Shown: one piece after another, positions 52,201 to 61,639 of the stretch
Layout: every line of letters begins with the position of its first letter
How positions within the stretch are numbered: position 1 is the stretch's first letter
Source of the DNA: Macrocystis pyrifera
Lineage: Eukaryota; Sar; Phaeophyceae; Laminariales; Laminariaceae
DNA: 64,000 nucleotides
Assembly: GCA_031763025.1 (NCBI GenBank)
Contig: JASSKH010000006.1
Location: 5,019,691 to 5,083,690 of the forward strand
Reading direction: 5' to 3'
Notes under the pieces: model-generated
Told to the model about the DNA's origin: nothing
Databases searched by the model: none
The model's input: only the letters and a program-made list of their open reading frames with translations
Made by a program: the position numbers and the translations under genes

Positions 52201-53747
52201 CGGCGGCGGCGGTGGTAGCGGCGGTTGCGGCGGCCGCGGTGATATCTGCGGCTACTGATGCTTGCGCTTCTGCTTTTACTTTCTGCTGCTGCTGCTGCTG
52301 CTGCTGTCGAAGCCCCTCCCGCCCCCGCCATCGCCACCGGCGCCACTACTACCTCCTGTCCGCCGGACTTCCCCGGGCCGCTGCCGCCGTCGATCGCGCG
52401 ACCTCTCTTCGTCGCCTCTCTCCCCCTCCATCGCTCGCGGGGCGTCTTCTGGTGGACCGCGGACGGACCCATCACCCGCGACGACCACTCCGGGGGGGAC
52501 TCCGACTTTCGTCCCCAGATTTCCAAGGCCTCCAGGAATCTTCACTGAGGAGCCGGCGTCTTCCGCGCTGCTCACCGTCGCCACCGCCACCACCACCACC
52601 GCCACTGCGACCATCGCTCCGCGAGTGACCCTCTCCGCGCCGACGCCTATCGCGGTGCCCGCCGGGCGCACCCGCGTCCCCGCCGTCAGACCCTACCCGC
52701 TCCCCGATACCCCCATGAGGAGGCGAGATCACCGCTTCGGACACGACCGCGACGATGGGACCGTCATGCGAGACAGCGGACGTGGGAAACGGCCACGATC
52801 CCGCCCTGCCGACGCCGCCCAGGTGTTGGTGCTCGCTAACATCTCCGCCATCGCCGCCGCCACTCCCACCCCCCCTACCTCCGGCTCCGGCTCCGCCGGC
52901 GCCCCCTGTCATCCCGCCGCCGCCACCGCTACCGCTACCGCTGATGCCAATGACGAAGCCGCCGTGAGCTTCACTCGGCGTCACCCTTCGCCCTGGGTTT
53001 CCAATCCCTCTGGCGTTGTTCATCGAAGGCATTTCCGCCGCGGCGGCCCCCGTCCAAGCCCCCGGAACGGCTGCGGCGGCGGCTACATCCACACCCGATG
53101 AGGCGGCGCCCGGTGCGCCGCCGCCGCCGCTCGCTGTCCGCATGATGCGCTCGATTACCTGAGGAGGGACGCCTTCCTGGAGAGCTACCGCCGCCCAGGA
53201 GGAAGCCGACGGATCGGTGACGCCTCCTCCACGAAGAGCAGGAGAAGAATCGGCAGGAGGAGGGGGAGGTGAGCGAAAATCTTGGGGAAAAGGCGACGAC
53301 GAAGTGGCGGCTCTCGCTCCTCCTCCTCCCGTTCCGCCTCCAGTTCCACCCAGGCTACCTCTTCCTATTCCTCCGATTCCGTCTCCGAACCCGCCTCCAA
53401 ACCCGTTTCTGCCTCCGATCCCGCCTCTGAATCCGTCTACAACTCCAATTCTGCGTCCAATGCCACTTTCGATCCCGCTTCCACCTCCGATTCCCATTCC
53501 CGCTCCTACCCCAGGCGAAACTTGGCCGTGGAAACGGTACCCATTGCCCCCATGGCTACCGTTGCCGCCTCCGCCGCCGCGCCCTCGGCCCTCGCCTCCG
53601 CCTCGGCCCCGGCCTCGGCCGCGGCCCCGGCCGCGGCCGCCGTCGCCAAAGCGACGAGGTGCTTGCTCGTCACGGTTCATCGTCCCACCACCCCTGCCCG
53701 CCTGCGATTGTCCTGGCGCCATCAACCCCCCCCTCGGCGAAGAGTCT

Positions 53748-53785
<38 letters not shown>

Positions 53786-54085
53786 CCCCGGTCGGTTGGT
53801 CTCCGCGTACAGCGTGGGGAGGGGGCGCTGCTTCTGGTCCAGCTCAACGCTTGTCTCCCCAACCCGTGGCTCTCCTACTGTAGGCTCTTCCCCAAGCTCC
53901 ACCCCAGGCTCCGCTCGAGGCTGCTGCTGCTGTTGTTGTGAATACTGACGCTGTTGCTGCCGCTGCGGCCGAGGCTGCTGCCGCCGAGGTTCCTGGGATT
54001 TGTCCCTGGGCAAGAAAATCTTCGTCGGCAGCCGCTTGAGCCTGGTCTTTGTGTACGGCCAGTCACGGTTGGGAAACAGCGACAT
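48548..54085 (-). CDS. RGG-, SR- and polyQ-rich putative RNA-associated protein
   Basis: I do not recognise a family. A consistent model has three exons, 54085-52576, 51732-51429 and 49493-48548, with GTGAGC, GTGAGT and CAG sites and matching phases (1, then 2), giving about 919 residues. The start is the ATG at 54085 (MSLFPNRDWPYTKTRLKRLP). In order the product has a short basic N-terminus, glutamine-rich stretches, RGRGRG repeats, a long glycine-rich region with GGFGDGIGG-type repeats, a possible helix (VPPQVIERIMRTA), an RS-rich segment (SRSGSGGGSRSGSGS), then YGRRTPSSSPRDG and a polyglutamine region of about 200 residues. RGG plus RS composition is typical of splicing or mRNP proteins, which is the only basis for the role. 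An alternative reads straight through 52576-51732 in another frame (open to about 51774, ending SYDPDQFDPNAYDP) and needs two frame changes. Confidence 0.6.
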
Positions 54086-54109
54086 GTTCCTATCATTGCC
54101 GACAGCAGT

Positions 54110-54150
<41 letters not shown>

Positions 54151-54347
54151 CAGCAGTCAAGAACGAGGGCGCGGGGTTAGAGACGCTGCCGAAAAAGTGG
54201 CGGCTGGGGCGGTGATTGAGGCAGGATGGGCGCAGCGAGCGGTGGAGTGTGCGTTGCCTGTGGTTCGATGTGTGACTTCATATCTCGTCGTACAAGGCGT
54301 TGGAGCATAAATCAAAACATGGGGGGTGCACGCACATGATTATCCTA

Positions 54348-54453
54348 TTACGGGGGACCATAGTAAATAGGACCATATATTGTTGGTAAAAATAGGTAAA
54401 TATATAGATTTTTTGTGTGTGCCGTAGGTCCTATATACTATGGTCCCCCGTAG
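54348..54453. mobile_element. 105-bp MITE family, copy 5
   Basis: It starts TTACGGGGGACC and ends GGTCCCCCGTAG, flanked by TA on both sides. It lies between the two minus-strand genes and is the best preserved copy, with arms of about 28 bases. Confidence 0.75.
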
Positions 54454-54925
54454 TAGACGTTATCGGAGAGGGTAGGGGCGGTGATTTGCTCATAGTTTCG
54501 CTCCACGTAGGGAGGCGGAGGGGGGGGGGGTCGAGCGCGCGACTACAGTCTGCGAACCGAACAGTAGACTACAGCCGATTGTCCCCTGCAAGTACGTCGG
54601 CAAGAAACGTCTGCAAGAAACTTGTATAAGAACCTTCCGTAAGAACCTTCCACATGCAAAATCTGTGCGCAAAATCTGGTACATAACAGTCCTCAAGCAA
54701 CTTCCAGAAGAACCTTCCGCAAGAAAATTCCGCACGAAAGATCTGATATATCCCAATACCGAACGAAAAAAAAACGAGTCACAATGAGACCAAGCACAGA
54801 CAACTACGGAGACCGCACGAAAACAAACATTCCGCCAAAAGACGCGTGGCTCTTCGCACACGTTCTCGACTGGCTCGAGGGAGCCCCAATCTCAAGGTCA
54901 TCTTTCTGGAGCGATTTTTTCTGAC

Positions 54926-57900
54926 TCACATGTCCTCCGAGTAGGCCTGCTTGTAGCCGCTCGTGTGTTCGATGTGCCAGCCGCTTTTGCTTTTATTGGT
55001 CTTGCCCGTACCCGTTGCGCTCGGCCCTTTCTCGCTTTCCGTGATCTGCGCGGACACCGAATCGAACAGAACCGATTTGAACCGACCATAATCAAGCCAA
55101 ACCGAACCGAACCAGACCATACCCGACCAGTGGAGACAGGAGAGCAACGAATAATCATCGGAGAAGTGGCACCACGGCGACAAGGCAGCGAACACAGCAG
55201 AGGCTGTCAGAGGGAGAGCACCGCCGCACGAGCCACGCCTCCAAAGCCCCTTCGCTTGTGGCACGCTTAGTGCCAGGCCGACCTGGGTCGGTCGGTACGC
55301 TACTAACAGCCGCGCGCGCGCACTCGAAATCTAAGCGAGGTAGAGCGACGCAGAGGGGAGTGCGCACTGCCGACTTTCGCTGATCGAACTGTTGATGGTT
55401 TGCCTCTCCCGAACCTCCTCCACATATGCATCGCCAGGGGTCTATCTTAAACATCATAGCATGTGCTATCGTCTGGGCGGTATGCGCAGGGCAAACTGAT
55501 AACGCTGCGAAAAAAAGGTGTTCTCAATGGAGGGAAAAACACAACACACTCTACCCGAAAACATAAGGAACGGTTGGTTAATAATAGAAATCCCCAACGA
55601 ATTCTACATTTTCGGATATAGTGGTAGGTACTATACGAAGGTATGCATACACCAGGTACGGTATAGATATATAATGGATACCGTGGTAAGAGACATAAAT
55701 ACGCAGGGTATTTTCGAGGCTTAATAATTGGATAGAACAGAACAGAACAGAACAGAACTGTCCTTCACCTCAAGCTTGAAGACTCTGAGCACGATGTTGA
55801 GGATGATCTTCGTCGCCAGCGTCTCACCCGCTCCGCCCGAGTTGATCGTCACATCCCCGTTAGACCACACCTGCATAGCCGACCGGATTAGAGAGGCAAA
55901 CAGACAGACAGACAGGCAGGCAGACAGACAGGCAAACAGACAGACGGGCGGACAGACAAGTAGACAGGCAGACAGGCAGACAGACAGACAGACAGGCAGA
56001 CAGGCAGGTAGGCAAACAGACGGGCCGACACGCCAACAGGTAGACAGGCAGGCGGGAGAACAAACAGATACACAGACAGGCAGATAGGCAGGCATGTGGG
56101 CAGGCAACAGGCAGAGAGGGAGTTCGTCGTGTAAGAAGGTGAGAGGGGCGGCGGTGGCAACCAATCTATATACACGTTGAAAGACGCGAAAAAAAAAAAA
56201 AAAGCGCGCGCGGTTGAATGACGCACGCCTGGGGTAAGCTGAAATACACACATGATACCTGGCAAGCCGCAGGGTGTACCGTAAGCTGTAAACTGTAACA
56301 TGCACATATATATACAGTACCTGGAAACAAGTCGTAACCTAGCAACTACGTACATACAAGACGCGAGATGCAAGTAGGCTACAGGTGAGCCAAGGGGTAC
56401 ATTCTCCAGGTCGGACAGAACACACTAAAAAACTATCAGACTATTACAACGTACGTCAGCTGTGACTTCCACCAAATACAGTAGTGGTTGGTACTCAACA
56501 TTTCGAGCTGCGTGATACATCGTGCGCGCTGAGACAACGTAACTGTAGATCGTCTACATCCTGCACACCTATTCGTATTTGCACGAGCGGTAATGCACAG
56601 CTGCCATCCGGTAGGCATGTGCGCAAGAGCCGTGACATGCAGATCATACAGGTCATACAGGTCATATAAATCATACAGATCATACAGTTCACACAAACCC
56701 CACTCAGCAAACCTGATCTAGACCTTGCGAATCATCATACACTCGAAAAAAAAAAAAAATCAGGAATCAACCTGCACCGCAACATCCAGATCAAGAAAAG
56801 GGAGGACCTTCTATCTCTGCATGTGTGTGTCCTACATTCAAGCCAACCAAACAAAAAGCAAGTCTCTTCTCCGCACCTTGGCCATGTCCGCATCGTCCAC
56901 GGTAGCCGTGAACTTCTCCCGCGGCGCCCCCTTCCGCGTCTCTATCCCCCACGAGTACTTTGCGGTCGCAAAGTTCGACTTACGTCCATCTTTAGGCTTT
57001 GCGGCGGAGACTACTGGTCGCGCAGTCTCGCTCTCCCCAATGCCCGCGCCCCCGCCCCTGCCCCCACCCTGCCGCTCTCCCAGCCCCCCCGGCTTACGCC
57101 GTCGCTCGCCCTGCTCTGTGCGTGAGTCAGGTCTCCCCTGCCGCCCCTTCCCATCCCGCTGCCCCTGCCTCTCCCAGCCCCTCCCCCCCCGATGTCAAAC
57201 GGGGTACCTGCGCGCCCCGCTAGCGTGCCACCTTCGGGGTCACGTGCAAACCCCTTGAGAGGGCCATTGTCGTCAACCGTGGCTGTATGTCGTTGTTGGT
57301 GTAGTTCCCGCGGCTGATACTGGTGCTGCTGCTGCTGCTGCTGGTGATGGTCTTCGTGTTGTTGTTGCTGCTGCTGTTGTTGTAGGCGGTCGTGGTGGTC
57401 TTGGTGCTGCTGTGGCTGTTGCGGTCGTCGGCGCGAGGTACCTTCGTCGCCGCCACTGTCGCACTCGGCGACGGGCTCGCCACCAACATTGCGAGGATTG
57501 TTGTCGTTGCTGTTGCTGTCGTCATTGTTACTGTTGCTGTTGCCCTTGTTGTTGTTGTTGCTGCTGCTGGCGTTGTTGTCGTGATTGACATTGTTGCTGT
57601 TGCCGCTGCCGCTCCTCGAGCTACTGGTACTGCGGCTGCGCCTGTTGTTGCCCACCGCTGTTTTTGTGTTGTCGCTCGATCCTCCGTCTCCTCCTCCGCG
57701 TGGTCAGCAAAAACTCCTTCTTCGTTATCCTCCGCGACGGGGAGGTTTGTATCTGGTGAAGGGGGGGGCGACACTTGAATGACACAATGAAACGAATAAA
57801 TAAAAACTCAAGTTGGTCGACTGTACCTCGGCGGCTCATGTTCTGGTTATTTCATACAAGGTAGGTACCTGGTATTACGTAGGTGTTCAATGCCGCAGAG

Positions 57901-58417
57901 GCAGCGTTCCTCTGTTGCAACGCCATTAGGTACCGTCCTATCACCCCTCCCTCCCTCCCTCCCTCCCTCCCTCCTGCAGCGTTCCACCCCAAGGCGGACA
58001 GGCAAAACGTGCCGGTGTAACCAAAAGCTTGGCGCCCCGTGGCCCGTGGCCCTCATGGATTGCTTGCTTCTTGTGGGTTTTCTCACCTAGAACGTCTTCC
58101 CTTCTTTGCCCTCCGCCGTCGCGGCCACCACGATCATCGAGCTGTTCTGACGCCCCGCCGTGCCGCTGCCCCTCGTCCTCCTCCTCCATCTCCTCCCCCT
58201 CCACCTCCTCCATCCCTTCCTCCCACATCTCCTCCCGCACCTCCTCCCCCTCCACCACCTCCTCCTTTTCCACCACTTCCTCTTGCCGCACAACCTCCTC
58301 CGTCCCCTGCCCCCCTCCCCCCTCCTCCTCCTCCCCCTCCTCCCCCCTCCCCTCCTTCACCCCCTCCTCCAATAGCTCCTCCTGCCCCTCCTCCGCCACC
58401 TTGACCTGTTCGTCCTC
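54926..58417 (-). CDS. Protein of unknown function, acidic N-terminal half and compact C-terminal domain (5' partial)
   Basis: Exons: 58417-58087, 57752-57098, 56996-56877, 55870-55769 and 55045-54926 (stop TGA), with GT-AG sites and compatible phases. The first exon found is glutamate-rich (AEEGQEELLEEGVKEGRGEE). The second is acidic (VAEDNEEGVFADHAEEETED), then Asn/Ser- and Gln/His-rich, ending near TATVDDNGPLKGFARDPEGG. The last three join to a compact region: KSNFATAKYSWGIETRKGAP, EKFTATVDDADMAK, VWSNGDVTINSGGAGETLAT, KIILNIVLRVFKLE, and a basic tail ending HTSGYKQAYSEDM. I cannot assign this domain to a family. One frame change near 57665-57690 lies at an AAAAA run: one extra A, or a short intron in the CAG-rich part, is required. 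No start exon was found upstream. Confidence 0.6.
55893..56105. repeat. CAGACAGG/CAGA tetranucleotide array
   Basis: About 200 bp of CAGA, CAGG and GGCAGACAGA units in the intron between exons 3 and 4 of the unknown gene. Cysteine/leucine- or arginine/glutamine-rich frames through it are artefacts. Confidence 0.95.
56550..56730. repeat. Partial satellite module
   Basis: GTAGATCGTCTACATCC, then a nine-base CAGATCATA / CAGGTCATA array (56638-56695), then the core in its usual sense (CCCACTCAGCAAACCTGATC, TAGACC). The core lies on the other side of the array compared with the 24.9-kb copy. It is intronic. Confidence 0.65.
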
Positions 58418-59990
58418 CTAGTTGTTAATGGGGGTAGGTAGGGAGGCGGGGGCGGGGGGGGGGGGGGGGGGGGGGGGGGGGTGTACTCGATAAGAGAGAT
58501 GTACTCGATCTCATGCATGGCCGTAGTCGTATGACCATAGACGGGGGGGGGGGGGGGGGGGTGAGAGAAGCCCTATGCATAGACACGCGTCTATGGGAAA
58601 AACGCACAGGACGGGGAACTGCAGTACTCACTCATAGGCCGACACGATTTTGGGTTGTCTTGACGTTCAAGGGTGGGAGGTAGAGTTGATGGTGTAATAG
58701 GGTACAACCCCCCCCGGAATAACGAACGGACCGACACTGAAACCAGAATGATACAAGTACCTGAAACCTAACCGAACGAAAGGAGTGTATTTCGGGGGCG
58801 TTTGCGATTCACGGAGATGCGGTGCGCCGACCTCGATGTTCGTGGTGCATCGTGCACCACACCACCACGCATCATTCGGACAAGAGCCGTAACGCCGCGC
58901 GATATTCTCGGAAACTCCTCCTCGTGTGATGGAAGCAACAAATGCACCTGCTGTGGTCATAGCAGTAGTAGCCTGGTGCCGGTATTAGTTCTGCAGAAGT
59001 TGCGACGATGCGGTATGAGAGCGTGATGGTGCAGGCCGCTCGACACTGCTGACACCTGGTCGACCCTCGACAATCAAATGACAGCAACCCGAAAGCATTC
59101 CCTCTGGGTACATGGTGCAGCACTGCTCCAGGTCTGTACTGTTCACTGCTGCTGTAGGAAGCCATCTCTTTCGAAGGCCAGGCGACAGACAGAGGCGACA
59201 GGCACAAATTCACTACAAGCAAGCAAGCAAGCAAGCGAGCGAGCAAGCAAGTAGTCAAGCAGTCAAGCAAGCGAGCAAGGCAAGGCAAGGCCAGGCAAGG
59301 CAGGCCAGGCCAGGCAAGGCAAGGCGATGCAAGAGTTGCCGGTACTACTGCTGACTGGTGTTGCTACTGCTACTGCTGTGTTGGTCCAAATACATACCTG
59401 GTACTATTAATATTACGATAATAGATACAGTAGGAAACAGAACGACAAGCTCCGGCTATCCACAGCAGTACCCGAGGGGTTCATATGCGTACTGAAAAAA
59501 ATTGTCTAGACTACTGTACACTACAAAGCCCCAACTGCACAGCACCCATGCGTGTGGGGGCAAGCTACGTGGAAATAGAGGAGGTTCGACGAATATGGAT
59601 GGATCCAGAGCTGACAGCGGTTGCGAACAGTAGAAAAGAGGGTTATCATAAAAGACCACGCAGAGCCGAAAACGTTTTTATGGAGACTGAATGCTATTCA
59701 AAACGCGCACAATATTCAACCTGAAGATGATCTTGAATGGAATCCTCGCTTCCAGGCATTGTGGTCCCCCAGGATGGTGTGAAGCTTCCTGGCAGGGTCT
59801 TGGACAGGGAAGTTAGGGCACTGACTGGCTTCGGCTTCACTACACGGTGAAACTTGGCAGGAGACCCCTTTGTGTGAACGCTACTAAAACAACGTGGAAA
59901 CCCTGCTAGACTTCAGAGTTGTTCCAGCAGCAGAGCAGCAGCACGCAGCACAGCTCACAGCAGTACATAGTCATCGCGCAAGCGCTCAAC
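58418..59990. other. Stretch with G runs and repeat fragments
   Basis: No gene is supported. G runs at 58456-58482 and 58542-58561 flank a short type-P fragment (TGTACTCGATAAGAGAG, then CATGCATGGCCGTAGTCG). A CAAG/CAGGCAAGG tetranucleotide array lies at 59215-59330. Missing 5' exons of the neighbouring minus-strand gene could lie here but were not recognised. Confidence 0.55.
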
Positions 59991-59991
59991 G

Positions 59992-60215
59992 ATGGCCGGC
60001 CTTCGGCTCATCGCTACGCGACGCTTCGCTGTGTACGGAAATACCGGAGAAAACGTGTTAGGAGATAGACAAGTCCTAGAAAAAAGCAACAGCAGCACAA
60101 GATCTGCTGGTTGCTTGTATGGCGCTGCTGGAGGGATGACGTTTGAAAAGGATGGGGCAGAGATCGAGGTCCCGACCATGCGGCTACGAGAGTTAAACAA
60201 GTCCAACGCTTCCAG
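59992..60215 (+). CDS. Possible first coding exon, hypothetical
   Basis: The frame opens with MAGLRLIATRRFAVYGNTGE, which could be a mitochondrial or plastid presequence. It continues to TFEKDGAEIEVPTMRLRELN and reaches a reasonable donor (TCCAG before GTGCGT) at 60215. Amino-acid composition is balanced, unlike the repeat-driven frames around it. No partner exon was found downstream, and a TACCWGGTA word and CTG-rich sequence follow. It may be chance. Confidence 0.25.
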
Positions 60216-60701
60216 GTGCGTGCATGTCGACTGCTGCTACTCTAACTTTACCGTGCATCCTGGAACACCCTTATGCATACGATCTCCTGCCTCTTGCGAC
60301 GGACTGCCACTCGATCGATGCAATGGTCAGCATCGTCAACTGCCAACAGAAAGCGCAGTCTCGCTAATATCTCACTCTCTCAACGCAGCACCTGGTCTCG
60401 TCGTTGCGTCAATCTGTCATGCTTTATACCAGGTACCTGGTCCCTGGCTACATGCATACTTGGGGTGTATACCTGTCATGTACGGCTGCTGTAGTCTCTA
60501 GAGTCTGACACGTGCCTGTACTGCTGCTGTTGCTGCTGCTGCTGCTATTGCTATAGAGCTCAGCGAATACCTGGTATGTACAAGCATTTACATCCCAGAC
60601 TGGTGGTATCTTCCTGGTCCTTCGTGTTGCTTCGTCCGCGCGGAAGCTATATTATACGAGTACGTCCTTCCTGAGTACGTATGCTTTACGTCTATTAGTA
60701 G

Positions 60702-61632
60702 CAGGGCTTTTCGCGGGTCAGGTCAAACCTCACGGGTCGGGTCGGGTTGAGTCAGGCGAAATTTTTGAGGTGTGTTGACTTGACCCGACCCGACCCGCGA
60801 GATTTTGAAAACCTCTTGACCCGACCCGACCCGACCCGCGAGATTTGAAAAACTTTTGACCCGACCCGACCCGATCCGTGAGATTTGAAAATCTCCTGAC
60901 CCGACCCGACCCGACCCGACCCGACCCGCGAGATTTCACAACCTCCTGACCCGACCTGACCCGACCCGCCACCTTCCGATTGACCCGTGAGACACGGGTT
61001 TCACGCGGGTCGGGTCACCTTGACCCGCGAGACCATTTATCCTGACCCGCAGGTTCGACATGCGGATCCGGCCTGTGGGTCAACACTTCACAAACAATGT
61101 ATTCGTCATTTTTGTGCCCCGCCGCGTTATATGGCTTGGCTGTCGTGGGTGTAGATGGATGCGGGCTTACGTATATGGATTTGGCGGTGTTTGAATGCTT
61201 GAATATGATACCAAAAGAGTAATATTGAGCATTGGTACGAGACAAGCTTTTGGGTAAGAGAGCGGGAAGTGTTTCAAGTGTCGGATCCGCGAGCCGGATG
61301 TGCGGGTCCGACCCGCGGATCAGCAGAAAACAGCTCGCGGGTCATGCTGGCCCGACCCGCGAGTTACCCGTTTCTCGCCGGTCATGACCCGACCCGACCC
61401 GTGAGTTTTTCATCACCTCTTGACCCGACCCGACCCGACCCGTGATATTTGAAAAACTCTTGACCGGACCTGACCCGACCCGACCCGCGAGATTTGAAAA
61501 CCTCTCTTGACCCGACCCGACCCGACCCGTGAGATTATGACCACTTCCGGACCCGACCCGACGCGACCCGTGACATTTTGAACTCCCCGTGACCCGACCC
61601 GCGGGTCGGGTCATGACCCGCGAAAAGCCCTG
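60702..61632. mobile_element. hAT-like non-autonomous element filled with CCCGA repeats
   Basis: Perfect 19-base terminal inverted repeats, CAGGGCTTTTCGCGGGTCA and its complement, bound a 931-bp element. The flanks ATTAGTAG (60694-60701) and ATTAATAG (61633-61640) differ at one base and look like an 8-bp target-site duplication. An 8-bp duplication and CAGGG termini fit hAT transposons. The interior is mostly GACCCGACCCG repeats in both outer thirds, interrupted by GAGATTTGAAAAAC spacers, around a unique centre (about 61040-61280) without a transposase. The block at 7335-7495 is a related fragment. Confidence 0.8.
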
Positions 61633-61639
61633 ATTAATA

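Noticed and set aside
52262..53948. Long proline/serine-rich open frames on the plus strand
   Set aside because: They are antisense shadows of the glycine- and arginine-rich minus-strand gene; composition and splice signals favour the minus strand.
56725..57258. Plus-strand open frame over 56880-57010
   Set aside because: It is antisense to an exon of the minus-strand gene that has clean acceptor and donor sites and joins in phase to its neighbours.
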